A stretch of 64,000 nt of DNA from the NCBI GenBank assembly GCA_003241685.1, contig QFPJ01000015.1, positions 3,344-67,343 on the forward strand, given 5' to 3'. The notes beneath the pieces are model-generated. The model was not told where the DNA came from, ran no database searches, and saw only the letters and a program-made list of their open reading frames with translations. The DNA comes from Sphingopyxis macrogoltabida (GTDB lineage: Bacteria > Pseudomonadota > Alphaproteobacteria > Sphingomonadales > Sphingomonadaceae). Below, piece by piece: positions 1 to 8,149 of the stretch. Position 1 is the stretch's first letter, and every line of letters starts with the position of its first letter. Position numbers and translations under genes: made by a program.

Positions 1-2
1 GT

Positions 3-1076
3 CACCATAATTTCGTGGTCGGCGGCCAATATATCGACGGTACGCTCGACGACGGTGTCTTCGGTCTCGAGGCGGCGATCGGCGGCATCGACGCGGTGCA
101 GGACCATCGCATCTGGTCGCTATTCGCCGAAGACAACTGGACGCCTGTCGAGGGCTTCAGCATCACCGGCGGCATCCGCTACGACAACCACAATCTCTTT
201 GGCGGCCATTTCAGCCCGCGCCTCTACGCCAATTACACCATCTCGCCGACGCTGACGGTGAAGGGCGGCGTGAGCACCGGCTATAAAACGCCCAAGACCA
301 CGGACCTGTACGACGGCATTCGCGGCTTCGGCGGCCAAGGCACCAGCCCCTTCATCGGCAACCCCGATCTGAAGCCCGAATCCAGCGTCAACAGCGAGGT
401 CGCGCTCTACTGGAACCCGTCGGCGAACAGCGGCCTCAACGTCACCTTGTTCCACAACAAGTTCAAGGACAAGATCGACACGACGATCGTTCAGCCCTGC
501 GCGCTGACCAATTTCGTGCGGCCCTGCGCCAATCTGGGCGATTATTATACCGTGCTCGGCCTGGGCAGCACGATCAGCATCCCGTTCAACGTCGACAAGG
601 CGCGCATCAAGGGCGCCGAGGTCGCGGGCCGCTATCAATTCTTCCCTGGCCTGTCGCTGCGCGCCAATTACACCTATACCGACAGCAAGCAGCAGACCGG
701 CGCCTCCGCGGGCCAGCCCTTGACCCAGTCGGCCAAGCATATGGCGAATGCGACGATCGACTGGCAGCCGCTCGACGGCCTGTCGGCGCAGCTCTCGACC
801 GAACATCGCTCGCGCCGCTATCGCGGCGTCTCGGCCAACGGCGACCATCTCTACTACAAGAGCTACACGGTGCTGAACTTTGGCGCGCAATATGGCATCA
901 ACGATCACCTGACGATCAGCGGCCGCGTGAACAATATCCTCAACCGCGACTTCCGCGACTATGACGTCGATTTTGGTCAGCCCGTAAACGGCGTCTATAC
1001 GCCCACCTACATCGATCACTACAACAACAAGGACAAGGCGCGCAGCTATTGGGTGAGCGTCAACGCGCGCTTCTGA
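3..1076 (+). CDS. TonB-dependent receptor, C-terminal part (5-prime end outside the window)
   Basis: The frame is open from base 3 with no start codon of its own, so the gene begins before the window. About 357 residues are visible. They consist of alternating amphipathic strands typical of the outer-membrane beta-barrel of TonB-dependent receptors, with a GYKTPKTTDLYDG-type loop, an NPDLKPESS segment that is strongly conserved in siderophore-type receptors, and a terminal aromatic residue (ARF) as required for barrel assembly. The plug domain and signal peptide must lie upstream. It would import a ligand across the outer membrane using TonB energy. The ligand cannot be told from this part. 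It converges on the CoA ligase gene across about 210 bp. Confidence 0.9.
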   Translation, partial: HHNFVVGGQYIDGTLDDGVFGLEAAIGGIDAVQDHRIWSLFAEDNWTPVEGFSITGGIRYDNHNLFGGHFSPRLYANYTISPTLTVKGGVSTGYKTPKTTDLYDGIRGFGGQGTSPFIGNPDLKPESSVNSEVALYWNPSANSGLNVTLFHNKFKDKIDTTIVQPCALTNFVRPCANLGDYYTVLGLGSTISIPFNVDKARIKGAEVAGRYQFFPGLSLRANYTYTDSKQQTGASAGQPLTQSAKHMANATIDWQPLDGLSAQLSTEHRSRRYRGVSANGDHLYYKSYTVLNFGAQYGINDHLTISGRVNNILNRDFRDYDVDFGQPVNGVYTPTYIDHYNNKDKARSYWVSVNARF

Positions 1077-1289
1077 ACAGCGGCCAACCCTCCTGCCGAC
1101 GGCATGCGGGCCGGCGACGCTTTGTCGCCCCCCGCGACGGCCGGCGGCACCGAGGCTCTTGGTGCCCGCGGTTGTCCGGGCGCTTTTAAGAGAGTGGACG
1201 TTCAAGGCCCTTCCGACCGCTCGCGCTTGGGGCCGGACGTCTTCACATACGCGTTGCGGGCTGCCGAACGGCAGCGAAGGATTGGCGTC

Positions 1290-2969
1290 CTACGGCGACG
1301 GCGGCGGCGACGCCGCTTCGCGCAGCACGACCTTATGGATCTTGCCCGTCACCGTTTTGGGCAAATCGTCGAGAATCTCGAACAATCGCGGCTGTTTGTA
1401 ACCCGTCAGGCGAGCGCGGCAGAAGGTGCGTAGATCATCTTCGTCGGCGATCGCGCCGGGTTTGAGCGAAACGACGGCCTTGACCGTTTCACCGCGATAG
1501 GGATCGGGCACGCCGATGACGGCCGCTTCGCGAACGGCGGGATGCGAATAGATGACATCCTCGACCTCCGTCGGCCATACTTTGAAGCCCGAAGCGATGA
1601 TGACGTCCTTCTTTCGGTCGACCAGAAAGATCCAACCTTCAGGATTCATGATCGCGACATCGCCGGATTTCAGCCAGCCGTCCGCGGTTAAGACTGCCGC
1701 CGTTTCGGCCTCGCGTCCCCAATAGCCGGCCATGATCTGCGGTCCGCGCATCCACAACTCGCCTTCGGTTCCGGCAGGAACGACGATGCCTTCGTCGTCG
1801 CAAACCAGGATTTCGACCCCGGGGATCGGTATTCCGATCGAGAGAACGCCGCGTTCCTCGTCCGCCGGGATCGGAACGCCGAAGGGCGTGAAGACGGTGG
1901 GTGCCGTGGTTTCGGTCATGCCGTAACCGATGTAGAGCGACACGCCGAGACGGTCGTTGACCTCGGCGTGGAGCGCGGGCGGCACGGGTGCCCCGCCCGT
2001 CGTCACGGCGTCGAAGGAGCGGAAGTCGTCGGCGGTGGCGCCGGGCGCATTCATCAGAGCGTTATAGGCGGTGATCGCGGCCGTGATGTTCGTCGGGCGA
2101 TGCCGGCGGATGAGCGGCAGAACCAGATCCGCCTGCATCCTGTACGGCAGGACAAGCGATGCGCCCGAAACGACGGCCGCGCCAAGATGGCAGACATAGC
2201 CGGTGATATGGAACAGCGGGGCCGCGGCCAAAATCCGGCCGTCGGCATGCACGGACGTCAGGTTCCGGTACATCAGCGCATTCGACACGATGCTTCTGTG
2301 TCTGACCATCGCGCCGCGCGGAGTTCCGGTGGTTCCCGACGTATACATGATGAGGCCAAGATCGTCCCCGGACAGATTTACGGGTTCGGCTCGCCGCGCC
2401 CGGTGGGACTCCAGGATGCCGGTCAGGCTGCGCCCATCCTCGCGAACAGGAAACGCCTCGTCCCTGAAATCCTCCGGCGCCGTCAAAATGATCGCCGCGT
2501 CGAGGCCGGCCGCAACCAGCCCGCTCTCGATTTCGGCAAGCTGCCCCGGATCGGCCACCACCACTTTGGGGGTGCAGTCCGTGAATATCCGCGCCAGTTC
2601 GGGGCCACGGTACAGCGGATTGCTCGGCACGGGGATTGCGCCAAGCTTCCACGCCGCAAAAACCGCGACCACAAAGCCGGGAACGTTCTGAAGAATGATC
2701 GCGACCCGGTCGCCATGCGATACGCCCCGGTCCGACATCCACGCCGCGAAGGCGTCGCTCATCCGGTCCAGTTCCGCCCAGCCGATTTCGGATTCGAAAT
2801 ACCGCAGCGCGGCCCGGCCGCCATGTTCCCCAACGGTTGCGTCCAGCCAGTCGAGCATCGTCGGGAAAGGGCTTTCCGGCAGGGTCCATCCCGCCGGATA
2901 CAGCTTCTCCCAAGGCTTTGCCGCATAGAATGCGGCTGCCGGATCGTCTGGGTAAGCAGACAGGCTCAT
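1290..2969 (-). CDS. AMP-forming acyl/aryl-CoA ligase
   Basis: A 559-residue ANL-superfamily enzyme that should activate a carboxylic acid to its CoA thioester through an acyl-adenylate. Visible motifs are the phosphate-binding loop YTSGTTGTPRGAM, the LFHITGY and GYGMTETTAP segments, the DRKKDVIIASGFKVWP hinge region and the C-terminal catalytic lysine in PKTVTGKIHK. The ATG at 2969 was chosen because it overlaps the stop of the upstream esterase gene (ATGA), and the protein then starts at the usual distance from the AMP-binding domain. The open frame continues upstream, but that part is a shadow of the esterase gene. It is the last gene of a three-gene operon with the dioxygenase and esterase, which suggests an aromatic or aryl-alkanoic acid substrate. 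Confidence 0.9.
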   Translation of the reverse strand: MSLSAYPDDPAAAFYAAKPWEKLYPAGWTLPESPFPTMLDWLDATVGEHGGRAALRYFESEIGWAELDRMSDAFAAWMSDRGVSHGDRVAIILQNVPGFVVAVFAAWKLGAIPVPSNPLYRGPELARIFTDCTPKVVVADPGQLAEIESGLVAAGLDAAIILTAPEDFRDEAFPVREDGRSLTGILESHRARRAEPVNLSGDDLGLIMYTSGTTGTPRGAMVRHRSIVSNALMYRNLTSVHADGRILAAAPLFHITGYVCHLGAAVVSGASLVLPYRMQADLVLPLIRRHRPTNITAAITAYNALMNAPGATADDFRSFDAVTTGGAPVPPALHAEVNDRLGVSLYIGYGMTETTAPTVFTPFGVPIPADEERGVLSIGIPIPGVEILVCDDEGIVVPAGTEGELWMRGPQIMAGYWGREAETAAVLTADGWLKSGDVAIMNPEGWIFLVDRKKDVIIASGFKVWPTEVEDVIYSHPAVREAAVIGVPDPYRGETVKAVVSLKPGAIADEDDLRTFCRARLTGYKQPRLFEILDDLPKTVTGKIHKVVLREAASPPPSP

Positions 2970-4456
2970 TGCTTTGCTCCTATGCCGAGGACGCCGCACA
3001 GAAAGTCGATCTGGGCTTCGCGCCATTCGGCGCGGACCGTCGTCGTTTCCCCAAGCTCCACGAAAGATCCGCTGCGTGCGTCGGGCCAGGCAACCCCGTC
3101 GATCGTGCCGGGTATGCCGGTCGCCGCGAAACGCACCCAGGCACGACGGATCGATTCGGACAGGCTGACGTCCCGCGCATCGGGTTCCACCGTCGCACCG
3201 CCGATCGGCGGCTGGTCGAGATGGCCGAAAACATATGGGACTTCGCCGCCATGATGCGGGCCGTCGGACGCCCCCGCCCGTTTCTTGGTGAACAGGTAGC
3301 GAAAGGTGCGGGGTTGATGCTCGCCCAGCCTGCGGGCCAGTTCCCGCGCGCCGAGCTGAAACTGTGTATCGCCGAACAAGGCGGCGATCGCCGGGCGGGC
3401 GTCGGCATCGGTTGTCGCGGGATAAAGCTGTTCGGCCTTTCGGGCCGCGGGGCCGAAATCGGCTCGAAGAATAGCCGACCAATCTTCCCGATTGTCGATT
3501 TTCCACGCCGCCACAAGGCGGCTTCCTTCGTCGGTGTTGCTTCCCACGATAGCGGGAACCGCGTAAATCTGTCCGGTCGAAAAGGCCACATGCTCGTCAG
3601 CGGGAACGACCCAGCCGTCGCGGATCGGCCTCAGGATGCGCGCCGACGTCAGGCTGCGCTGGGCCGGGACGAGCCGCGTTTCGAGCGCGAGTATTTCCTC
3701 GGCCGATCTGCGGCGCAAATCGGCGACCGGGCCAAGCTTTACCCCCTCGATCATGGCTTGGTCGAGGCGCGCCAGCGGCCGGAAGGCGCCCGCGCTTTCC
3801 AGAATAGCCTGATGGAAAAGGCCCTTGGCGAGCGGCGAGACGAGCAGCAATGCCGCCGCCGCGCCCCCCGACGAAACGCCGAAGATCGTGATGCGATCGG
3901 GGTTGCCGCCAAAGGCCGCGATATTGTCCCGAATCCAGCGCAGCGCCGCGATCTGATCCAGCAGCGAATAATTGCCTGCACTGTTCGCTATCGATTCGGC
4001 CGCCAAATCGGGATGCGCAAGAAAACCGAAAATTCCGAGGCGAAAGCCGACCGAGATGCAGATGACGCCCTCTCGCGCAAACGCGGCGGGATCGGTGCGC
4101 CTGTCCGACGCGCTGCCGAACATGAAGGAGCCGCCGTGGAACCAGACCATGACGGGAAGGTGCTCGCCCCCTCCTTCGGGAACGGCAATATTGAGATAGA
4201 GGCAGTCTTCACCCGCCCCCGGTGCCCGCGAATGCGCCTGCAGGGGCGAAGGCCGCTGCATGGCGTCCGGGCCGAATTCCGTCGCGTCCCGAACGCCTGT
4301 CCATTGCGGCGCGGCTATCGGCGCCCGCCAGCGGTTCGCGCCGGTCGGCGGCGCCGCATAGGGAACCGCGCGAAATTCGGTTGCCCCCGGGGTTCGCACG
4401 CCCCGCAAGGCGCCCGCGGGAGCCTGCACGATCACCGTGTCGCCCGCTTCGCTCAC
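2966..4456 (-). CDS. type-B carboxylesterase / para-nitrobenzyl-esterase family
   Basis: A 496-residue alpha/beta hydrolase of the COesterase family. It shows the family signature EDCLYLNIAVP, the oxyanion region WFHGGSFMFGS, the nucleophile elbow FGVSSGG (the usual GESAG form is altered, but G-x-S-x-G is kept), an acidic residue in NTDEGSR and a histidine in HHGGEVPYVF. The start is GTG at 4456 and overlaps the dioxygenase stop as GTGA; the stop overlaps the CoA ligase start as ATGA, so all three genes are probably translationally coupled. No signal peptide is evident, so a cytoplasmic esterase is expected. In this setting it may release an aromatic acid from an ester before CoA activation; that role is inferred. 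Confidence 0.88.
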   Translation of the reverse strand: MSEAGDTVIVQAPAGALRGVRTPGATEFRAVPYAAPPTGANRWRAPIAAPQWTGVRDATEFGPDAMQRPSPLQAHSRAPGAGEDCLYLNIAVPEGGGEHLPVMVWFHGGSFMFGSASDRRTDPAAFAREGVICISVGFRLGIFGFLAHPDLAAESIANSAGNYSLLDQIAALRWIRDNIAAFGGNPDRITIFGVSSGGAAAALLLVSPLAKGLFHQAILESAGAFRPLARLDQAMIEGVKLGPVADLRRRSAEEILALETRLVPAQRSLTSARILRPIRDGWVVPADEHVAFSTGQIYAVPAIVGSNTDEGSRLVAAWKIDNREDWSAILRADFGPAARKAEQLYPATTDADARPAIAALFGDTQFQLGARELARRLGEHQPRTFRYLFTKKRAGASDGPHHGGEVPYVFGHLDQPPIGGATVEPDARDVSLSESIRRAWVRFAATGIPGTIDGVAWPDARSGSFVELGETTTVRAEWREAQIDFLCGVLGIGAKQ

Positions 4457-5454
4457 GCGTCGTCGAACCGCCAGGACGCAAAGGCCGCGCCGACGCCCGT
4501 GCCGGCCGGGGTCCGATAGAGCGGCACATATTCGGTCCAGCTCGAAGGACGCCCCGCAAGCGCACCAATGGCCAGAATCCAGTTCAATATTTCGGAGGAG
4601 CCCGACAGAAGCGCCTCGCGAGGAATGGTCCGCAGCGCCGGGGTGTCGCCGGTCTGGATCGCATTCAACACACGCTGGTCAAGCTCTTCATCGACGACGA
4701 AATGGCTGAGCCCTCCCGAAGCGATGATGGCCACGCGCAGATCGGGTTCCCAATCCTCGATCGCCGCGCGGATATGACCGCCGATGTCGAAACAACGTGC
4801 GGCGCTCAGGACGTTGGGCGGGAAATAGGTGTTGAGCAGGATCGGCACCACGGGAATGCGCCGGTCGCCGAAAAGCCGCCGGATCACGAAGCCATAGGCA
4901 TGGCCGAAGCCGGCGCGCGCCGGGTCGCTGACGCGCGCCGAGCTCCCGATGTCGACGTCCCTGTCCAAAAGTCCCTGGATCAATGCAAGTGCAAGGTCCT
5001 GCTTGCCGGGGAAGACATGATAGTCGTCCATCGCATACCCCTTTCGCGCCGTTACGCGCCATTGGGGCAGTCCGTCCTCGGGCGAGGAATGCATGACCAT
5101 CTCTTCGCCATAGAAGATGGCGATCGCGGGCAAATTCTCCATCCCGAACAATTCATCCTGATCGTCGCCCACGATGATGACGACATCCGGCGCCGCGGCG
5201 TCGAGATCGGCGGCGAGACGATCGAGCGCGGCCGAACAGGCGGCCGCCTTCTCGGTCAGCCTGCCGATCTCGATCTCGCTTTCATACTTGCCGTCCGACA
5301 GCGCGAGAAGCTGAGGATAGTCGAGCATCCGCCCGTCCGACAGATTCAGCGCCTTGCTGGCATAGTCGGCCTTGGCCCGCTCGACCCAGTGACCAGGGTC
5401 CAGCGTCAGCATTGGCGAGTGCGCGGTTCCTGCGGCATATACGATCTTGGCCAT
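4453..5454 (-). CDS. LigB-type (class III) extradiol aromatic ring-cleavage dioxygenase
   Basis: A 333-residue LigB-superfamily protein. The iron-ligand histidine His12 (GTAHSPML) is at the same number as in LigB. The catalytic-acid/base histidine is probably His185 (GFGHAYGF), and the C-terminal IASGGLSHF...DEE block supplies the third ligand region (Glu256/257). Where LigB has its second histidine ligand this protein reads GDDQDELF (Gln99). Length fits single-subunit enzymes acting on substituted catechols, such as OH-DDVA or methylgallate cleavage, rather than the DesB type of about 420 residues. With the LigU/LigJ/LigK set in the same island, a gallate-like or carboxylated catechol substrate is plausible. 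It is the first gene of the leftward operon and diverges from the MFS gene. Confidence 0.85.
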   Translation of the reverse strand: MAKIVYAAGTAHSPMLTLDPGHWVERAKADYASKALNLSDGRMLDYPQLLALSDGKYESEIEIGRLTEKAAACSAALDRLAADLDAAAPDVVIIVGDDQDELFGMENLPAIAIFYGEEMVMHSSPEDGLPQWRVTARKGYAMDDYHVFPGKQDLALALIQGLLDRDVDIGSSARVSDPARAGFGHAYGFVIRRLFGDRRIPVVPILLNTYFPPNVLSAARCFDIGGHIRAAIEDWEPDLRVAIIASGGLSHFVVDEELDQRVLNAIQTGDTPALRTIPREALLSGSSEILNWILAIGALAGRPSSWTEYVPLYRTPAGTGVGAAFASWRFDDA

Positions 5455-5550
5455 GGCCTCTCCCTCGTTCCCGGCAGGAACATTCCATCCTTAGTTGGCG
5501 TCCTATTGCGTCGCGCACCGGGTCGCGTCAACCAAGAGACAGCAATTACT

Positions 5551-5574
5551 TATAGCATTTGTCCACATGTTATA
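5551..5574. promoter_or_regulatory. inverted repeat in the dioxygenase/MFS divergent promoter region
   Basis: Between the divergent starts at 5454 and 5627 the sequence has TATAGCAT (5551-5558) and ATGTTATA (5567-5574), matching as inverted arms at 7 of 8 positions with an 8-bp spacer. The AT-rich block stands out in GC-rich DNA. It could be an operator for a regulator controlling both transcripts. No regulator gene is adjacent, so its binder is unknown. The MFS gene has a purine-rich AGGGAGAG ribosome site a few bases upstream of its ATG. Confidence 0.4.
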
Positions 5575-5626
5575 GTGCGCGGGAAAAGGGGAATGTTAGG
5601 TCGGCTGCCAAGGGAGAGAAAAGACC

Positions 5627-6928
5627 ATGACCTCGCACGCAGCACCGATGACACAGGCGTCCAGCGGCGGAAATCCCCGCGGTTCGATTTACAGAAGCGG
5701 CACGTTGTGGCTGCTCATGATTATCTCGACGCTGAACTTCCTCGACCGACAGGTGCTGAATATCCTCGCCGAACCGATCAAGCACGACCTCGGGCTTTCG
5801 GATACGCAGATCGGGCTTCTGACGGGTCTTGCTTTCGCACTTTTTTATACCGTTCTCGGCATCCCCATCGCCCGCTACGCGGACCGCTCGACAACGAATC
5901 GCTCCAGCCTGATCGCGGTTTGCCTTGCCTTCTGGTCGGGCATGACCGCCTTGTGCGGCCTGGCCCAGAATTTCGGGCAGCTTCTGTTGGCCCGGATCGG
6001 TGTCGGCGTGGGCGAAGCGGGCTGCACACCGGCGGCCCATTCGCTGATCAGCGACCTTTACACCAAGGAGCAACGTGCCTCGGCGCTCGCTTTTTACGGG
6101 CTGGGCCTTCCGATCGGAACGCTGCTGGGCCTGGGGCTTGGCGGCGGTCTTGCCGAACTCTTCGGCTGGCGCGTGACCCTCATCACATTGGGGCTGCCCG
6201 GCATCGTCATCGGTCTTGTTTCCTATCTGGCGATCCGCGACCCGCGAAAGCACGGGCTGCTGCCGCCCGTCACGACCCCGCAACCTTCCATGAAGGAGGT
6301 GCTCGGGGAAATTATGGCATCGCGCGCGTTCCTCTTTCTGGTCGCCGCAATGGCCCTGGGTTCGTTCCTGAGCTATGGCAAGAATGTGTGGCAGGCGATC
6401 TTCTTCATGCGATCGCACGGCCTGACGCCCGGTGTGGCGGGCCCCGTCCTGGGCCTTGTGGTCGGCATCGGCGCGGCCTTCGGCGCCTGGCTCGGCGGCT
6501 GGCTGGCCAGTCATTATGGTTCGCGAAACCCGCGCCATATCCTGACCGGCCCGGCACTTGGCGGCCTGCTCGCCATGCCGCTGTCGCTCGCCGCCTATTA
6601 TACCGGGGACTGGCGCCTCGCCGCCGTTCTGCTGACGCTGGCGACGATTTCCAGCGGGCTTGCCTATGGCCCGACCTTCACCTGCGTCCAAGGGTTGGTG
6701 CGCACCCAGTCGCGCGGCGTCGCGACCGCCATCTTCCTCTTCGTGATGAACCTCATCGGCCTTGGCCTGGGGCCGCTCTTCTTCGGCATGATGTCGGACG
6801 CGCTGGCCCCCGTCGCGGGCAGCGAGTCGGTTCGCTGGGTGCTGTATATCGCCGTCGCCCTGGCGCCCATTCCGGCCTTCCTGTTCTGGCGGTCCAGCCT
6901 GCACCTGAACAGCGAAATGAAGAATTGA
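5627..6928 (+). CDS. MFS transporter, spinster-like / aromatic acid type
   Basis: A 433-residue inner-membrane protein with about 12 hydrophobic segments. The first helix carries LNFLDRQVLNILAEPIK, followed by a GLSDTQIGLLTGLAFALFYT segment and the loop A-motif variant PIARYADRSTTNR, all typical of sphingomonad MFS carriers found beside TonB receptors. It would take up (or export) a small organic acid across the inner membrane. It diverges from the dioxygenase operon and is followed with a one-base stop/start overlap (TGATG) by the NTF2/PNPOx gene, so the two are coupled. The substrate is likely the compound handled by the surrounding catabolic genes, but the sequence alone does not identify it. 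Confidence 0.9.
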   Translation: MTSHAAPMTQASSGGNPRGSIYRSGTLWLLMIISTLNFLDRQVLNILAEPIKHDLGLSDTQIGLLTGLAFALFYTVLGIPIARYADRSTTNRSSLIAVCLAFWSGMTALCGLAQNFGQLLLARIGVGVGEAGCTPAAHSLISDLYTKEQRASALAFYGLGLPIGTLLGLGLGGGLAELFGWRVTLITLGLPGIVIGLVSYLAIRDPRKHGLLPPVTTPQPSMKEVLGEIMASRAFLFLVAAMALGSFLSYGKNVWQAIFFMRSHGLTPGVAGPVLGLVVGIGAAFGAWLGGWLASHYGSRNPRHILTGPALGGLLAMPLSLAAYYTGDWRLAAVLLTLATISSGLAYGPTFTCVQGLVRTQSRGVATAIFLFVMNLIGLGLGPLFFGMMSDALAPVAGSESVRWVLYIAVALAPIPAFLFWRSSLHLNSEMKN

Positions 6929-7731
6929 TGGGCAGCCCCGCGATGCGCGCCGCCGCAGAGGCCATCCTGACCGCCATCCGCACCGGCGAATATAGCGCCG
7001 CGCGGCGTGCCGAGACCTATCTCGCCGAACAGCCCCGGTTCCGGTGGAGCCGGGGCGAGGCAAGCGGGCGCGACGCGGTTTTCGAACGACTGGTCGGTCA
7101 GTGGGCGTTGACCCCCGTATTGGGCGGCGGCCTGTGGGACACGGACGCGGGCGACACGGCAAACCAGCTCGTCATTCGCGGCCGCTTTCCGGGCAAGGGC
7201 GCCGCGCCGGAAGACTATCGCCTAACCATCGAATTCGACGATCAGGAAAAGGTCGCCGCGATCACGGAAAGCTTCACCTTTCCCAAACCGCCCGCCGCAT
7301 CCGCCACGATGCCCGCTTATGTCAGACGATGCATCGATCATGCGCTTCTGGACGGCAAGCCGGTGACGGTCGCCTTTGCCAGACCCGGCGGAGACGTGTC
7401 GCTGTCGCTGCGCGGCAGCCTCCAGACGCGGGACGGCGACACGCTGATCCTGTGGCTTCGCAACGCGCAAGGCGGCCTGGCCGATGCGATCCGCGCAGGA
7501 CGGACGATCTCCTTCCTCTATCGCGACAGCGCGTCCCGCACGACGCTGACGGCGGAAGCGCGGGGAACGATCGTCGAGGATGCGGCCGGACGCCGCGCTA
7601 TTTTCGATCGTACGCCCGAAGTCGAACAGCGGCATGATCCCGGCCTGTCGGGCGCTGCCGCCGAACTCCGCCTTCTGCGGCTGTCGGGAACGACTCCCGA
7701 CGGCCCCGTCCTGGTGATCCCGCCTGCCTGA
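6928..7731 (+). CDS. NTF2-like plus pyridoxamine-5-phosphate-oxidase-like fusion protein
   Basis: 267 residues. The first about 115 residues look like a SnoaL/NTF2-fold module (helical start, then RFRWSRGEASGRDAVFERL and strands with the LTIEFDDQEKVAAI pattern). Residues about 125-220 look like a flavin-binding split barrel of the PNPOx family (VRRCIDHALLDGKPVTVAF, SLRGSLQTRDGD, ISFLYRDSASRTTLTAEARG). The function is unknown; the second half could bind FMN or F420-like cofactors or haem. The start ATG overlaps the MFS stop by one base. The gene ends 14 bp from the convergent ridA-like gene. I recognise the two folds, not a named enzyme. Confidence 0.72.
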   Translation: MGSPAMRAAAEAILTAIRTGEYSAARRAETYLAEQPRFRWSRGEASGRDAVFERLVGQWALTPVLGGGLWDTDAGDTANQLVIRGRFPGKGAAPEDYRLTIEFDDQEKVAAITESFTFPKPPAASATMPAYVRRCIDHALLDGKPVTVAFARPGGDVSLSLRGSLQTRDGDTLILWLRNAQGGLADAIRAGRTISFLYRDSASRTTLTAEARGTIVEDAAGRRAIFDRTPEVEQRHDPGLSGAAAELRLLRLSGTTPDGPVLVIPPA

Positions 7732-7745
7732 AATGTCGGCGAATA

Positions 7746-8135
7746 TCAGTCCTCGACGAAGGCCATGCCTTCGCATTGGACGAGCATCGCGCCGGGCAGC
7801 GCATCGACCAGCAACGTGTGGCGCGCCGGCCGCGTCGCGGCATCCGGGAAATGGACCTCCCACACCCGGTTGACCGCCATACGGGCTTCATTCGATCGAA
7901 CCTTCACCGTCAGCTTGACGAGATCGTCCATCGACCCGCCGGCGGCGACGAGGATCGCGGACAGATTGTCGAACATCGCCTCCGTCTGGGCTTCCAGCCC
8001 ATCGGCCAGCGCGCCGGTGGCCCGGTCGATCCCGTGCACGCCGCCCGTGACGACCAGCGGCCCCTTGCGGCTGGCTGCCGGAATCGGCTGCGCCCCGTGC
8101 GCGAAGCCGTCGATATAGATCGCACGCCGCCCCAT
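7746..8135 (-). CDS. RidA / YjgF family protein
   Basis: 129 residues with the family pattern: an N-terminal GPLVVTGGVHGID segment, then EAQTEAMFDNLSAILVAAGGSMDDLVKLTV and the C-terminal PARHTLLVDALPGAMLVQCEGMAFV block, including the arginine usual in imine/enamine deaminases. The family hydrolyses reactive enamines or imines or acts on related keto-enol compounds as a trimer. The ATG at 8135 is used because homology starts there; the open frame upstream lies in the reductase gene tail. It is 14 bp downstream of the reductase and is probably the last gene of the long leftward operon, so its substrate may be an intermediate of this pathway. Confidence 0.85.
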   Translation of the reverse strand: MGRRAIYIDGFAHGAQPIPAASRKGPLVVTGGVHGIDRATGALADGLEAQTEAMFDNLSAILVAAGGSMDDLVKLTVKVRSNEARMAVNRVWEVHFPDAATRPARHTLLVDALPGAMLVQCEGMAFVED

Positions 8136-8149
8136 CGGATGTCCTTTCG

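Noticed and set aside
1146..1166. GGCACCGAG...CTTGGTGCC hairpin between the first receptor and the CoA ligase gene as a terminator
   Set aside because: The stem has a mismatch and no T run on either strand. It may help end transcription but is too weak to list as a feature.
4222..7731. A 1169-codon open frame on the plus strand spanning the esterase, dioxygenase and MFS genes
   Set aside because: Only its last 268 codons (from 6928) encode a protein-like sequence. The rest is antisense or out of frame to well-supported genes and is Arg/Pro-rich as expected for a high-GC shadow.
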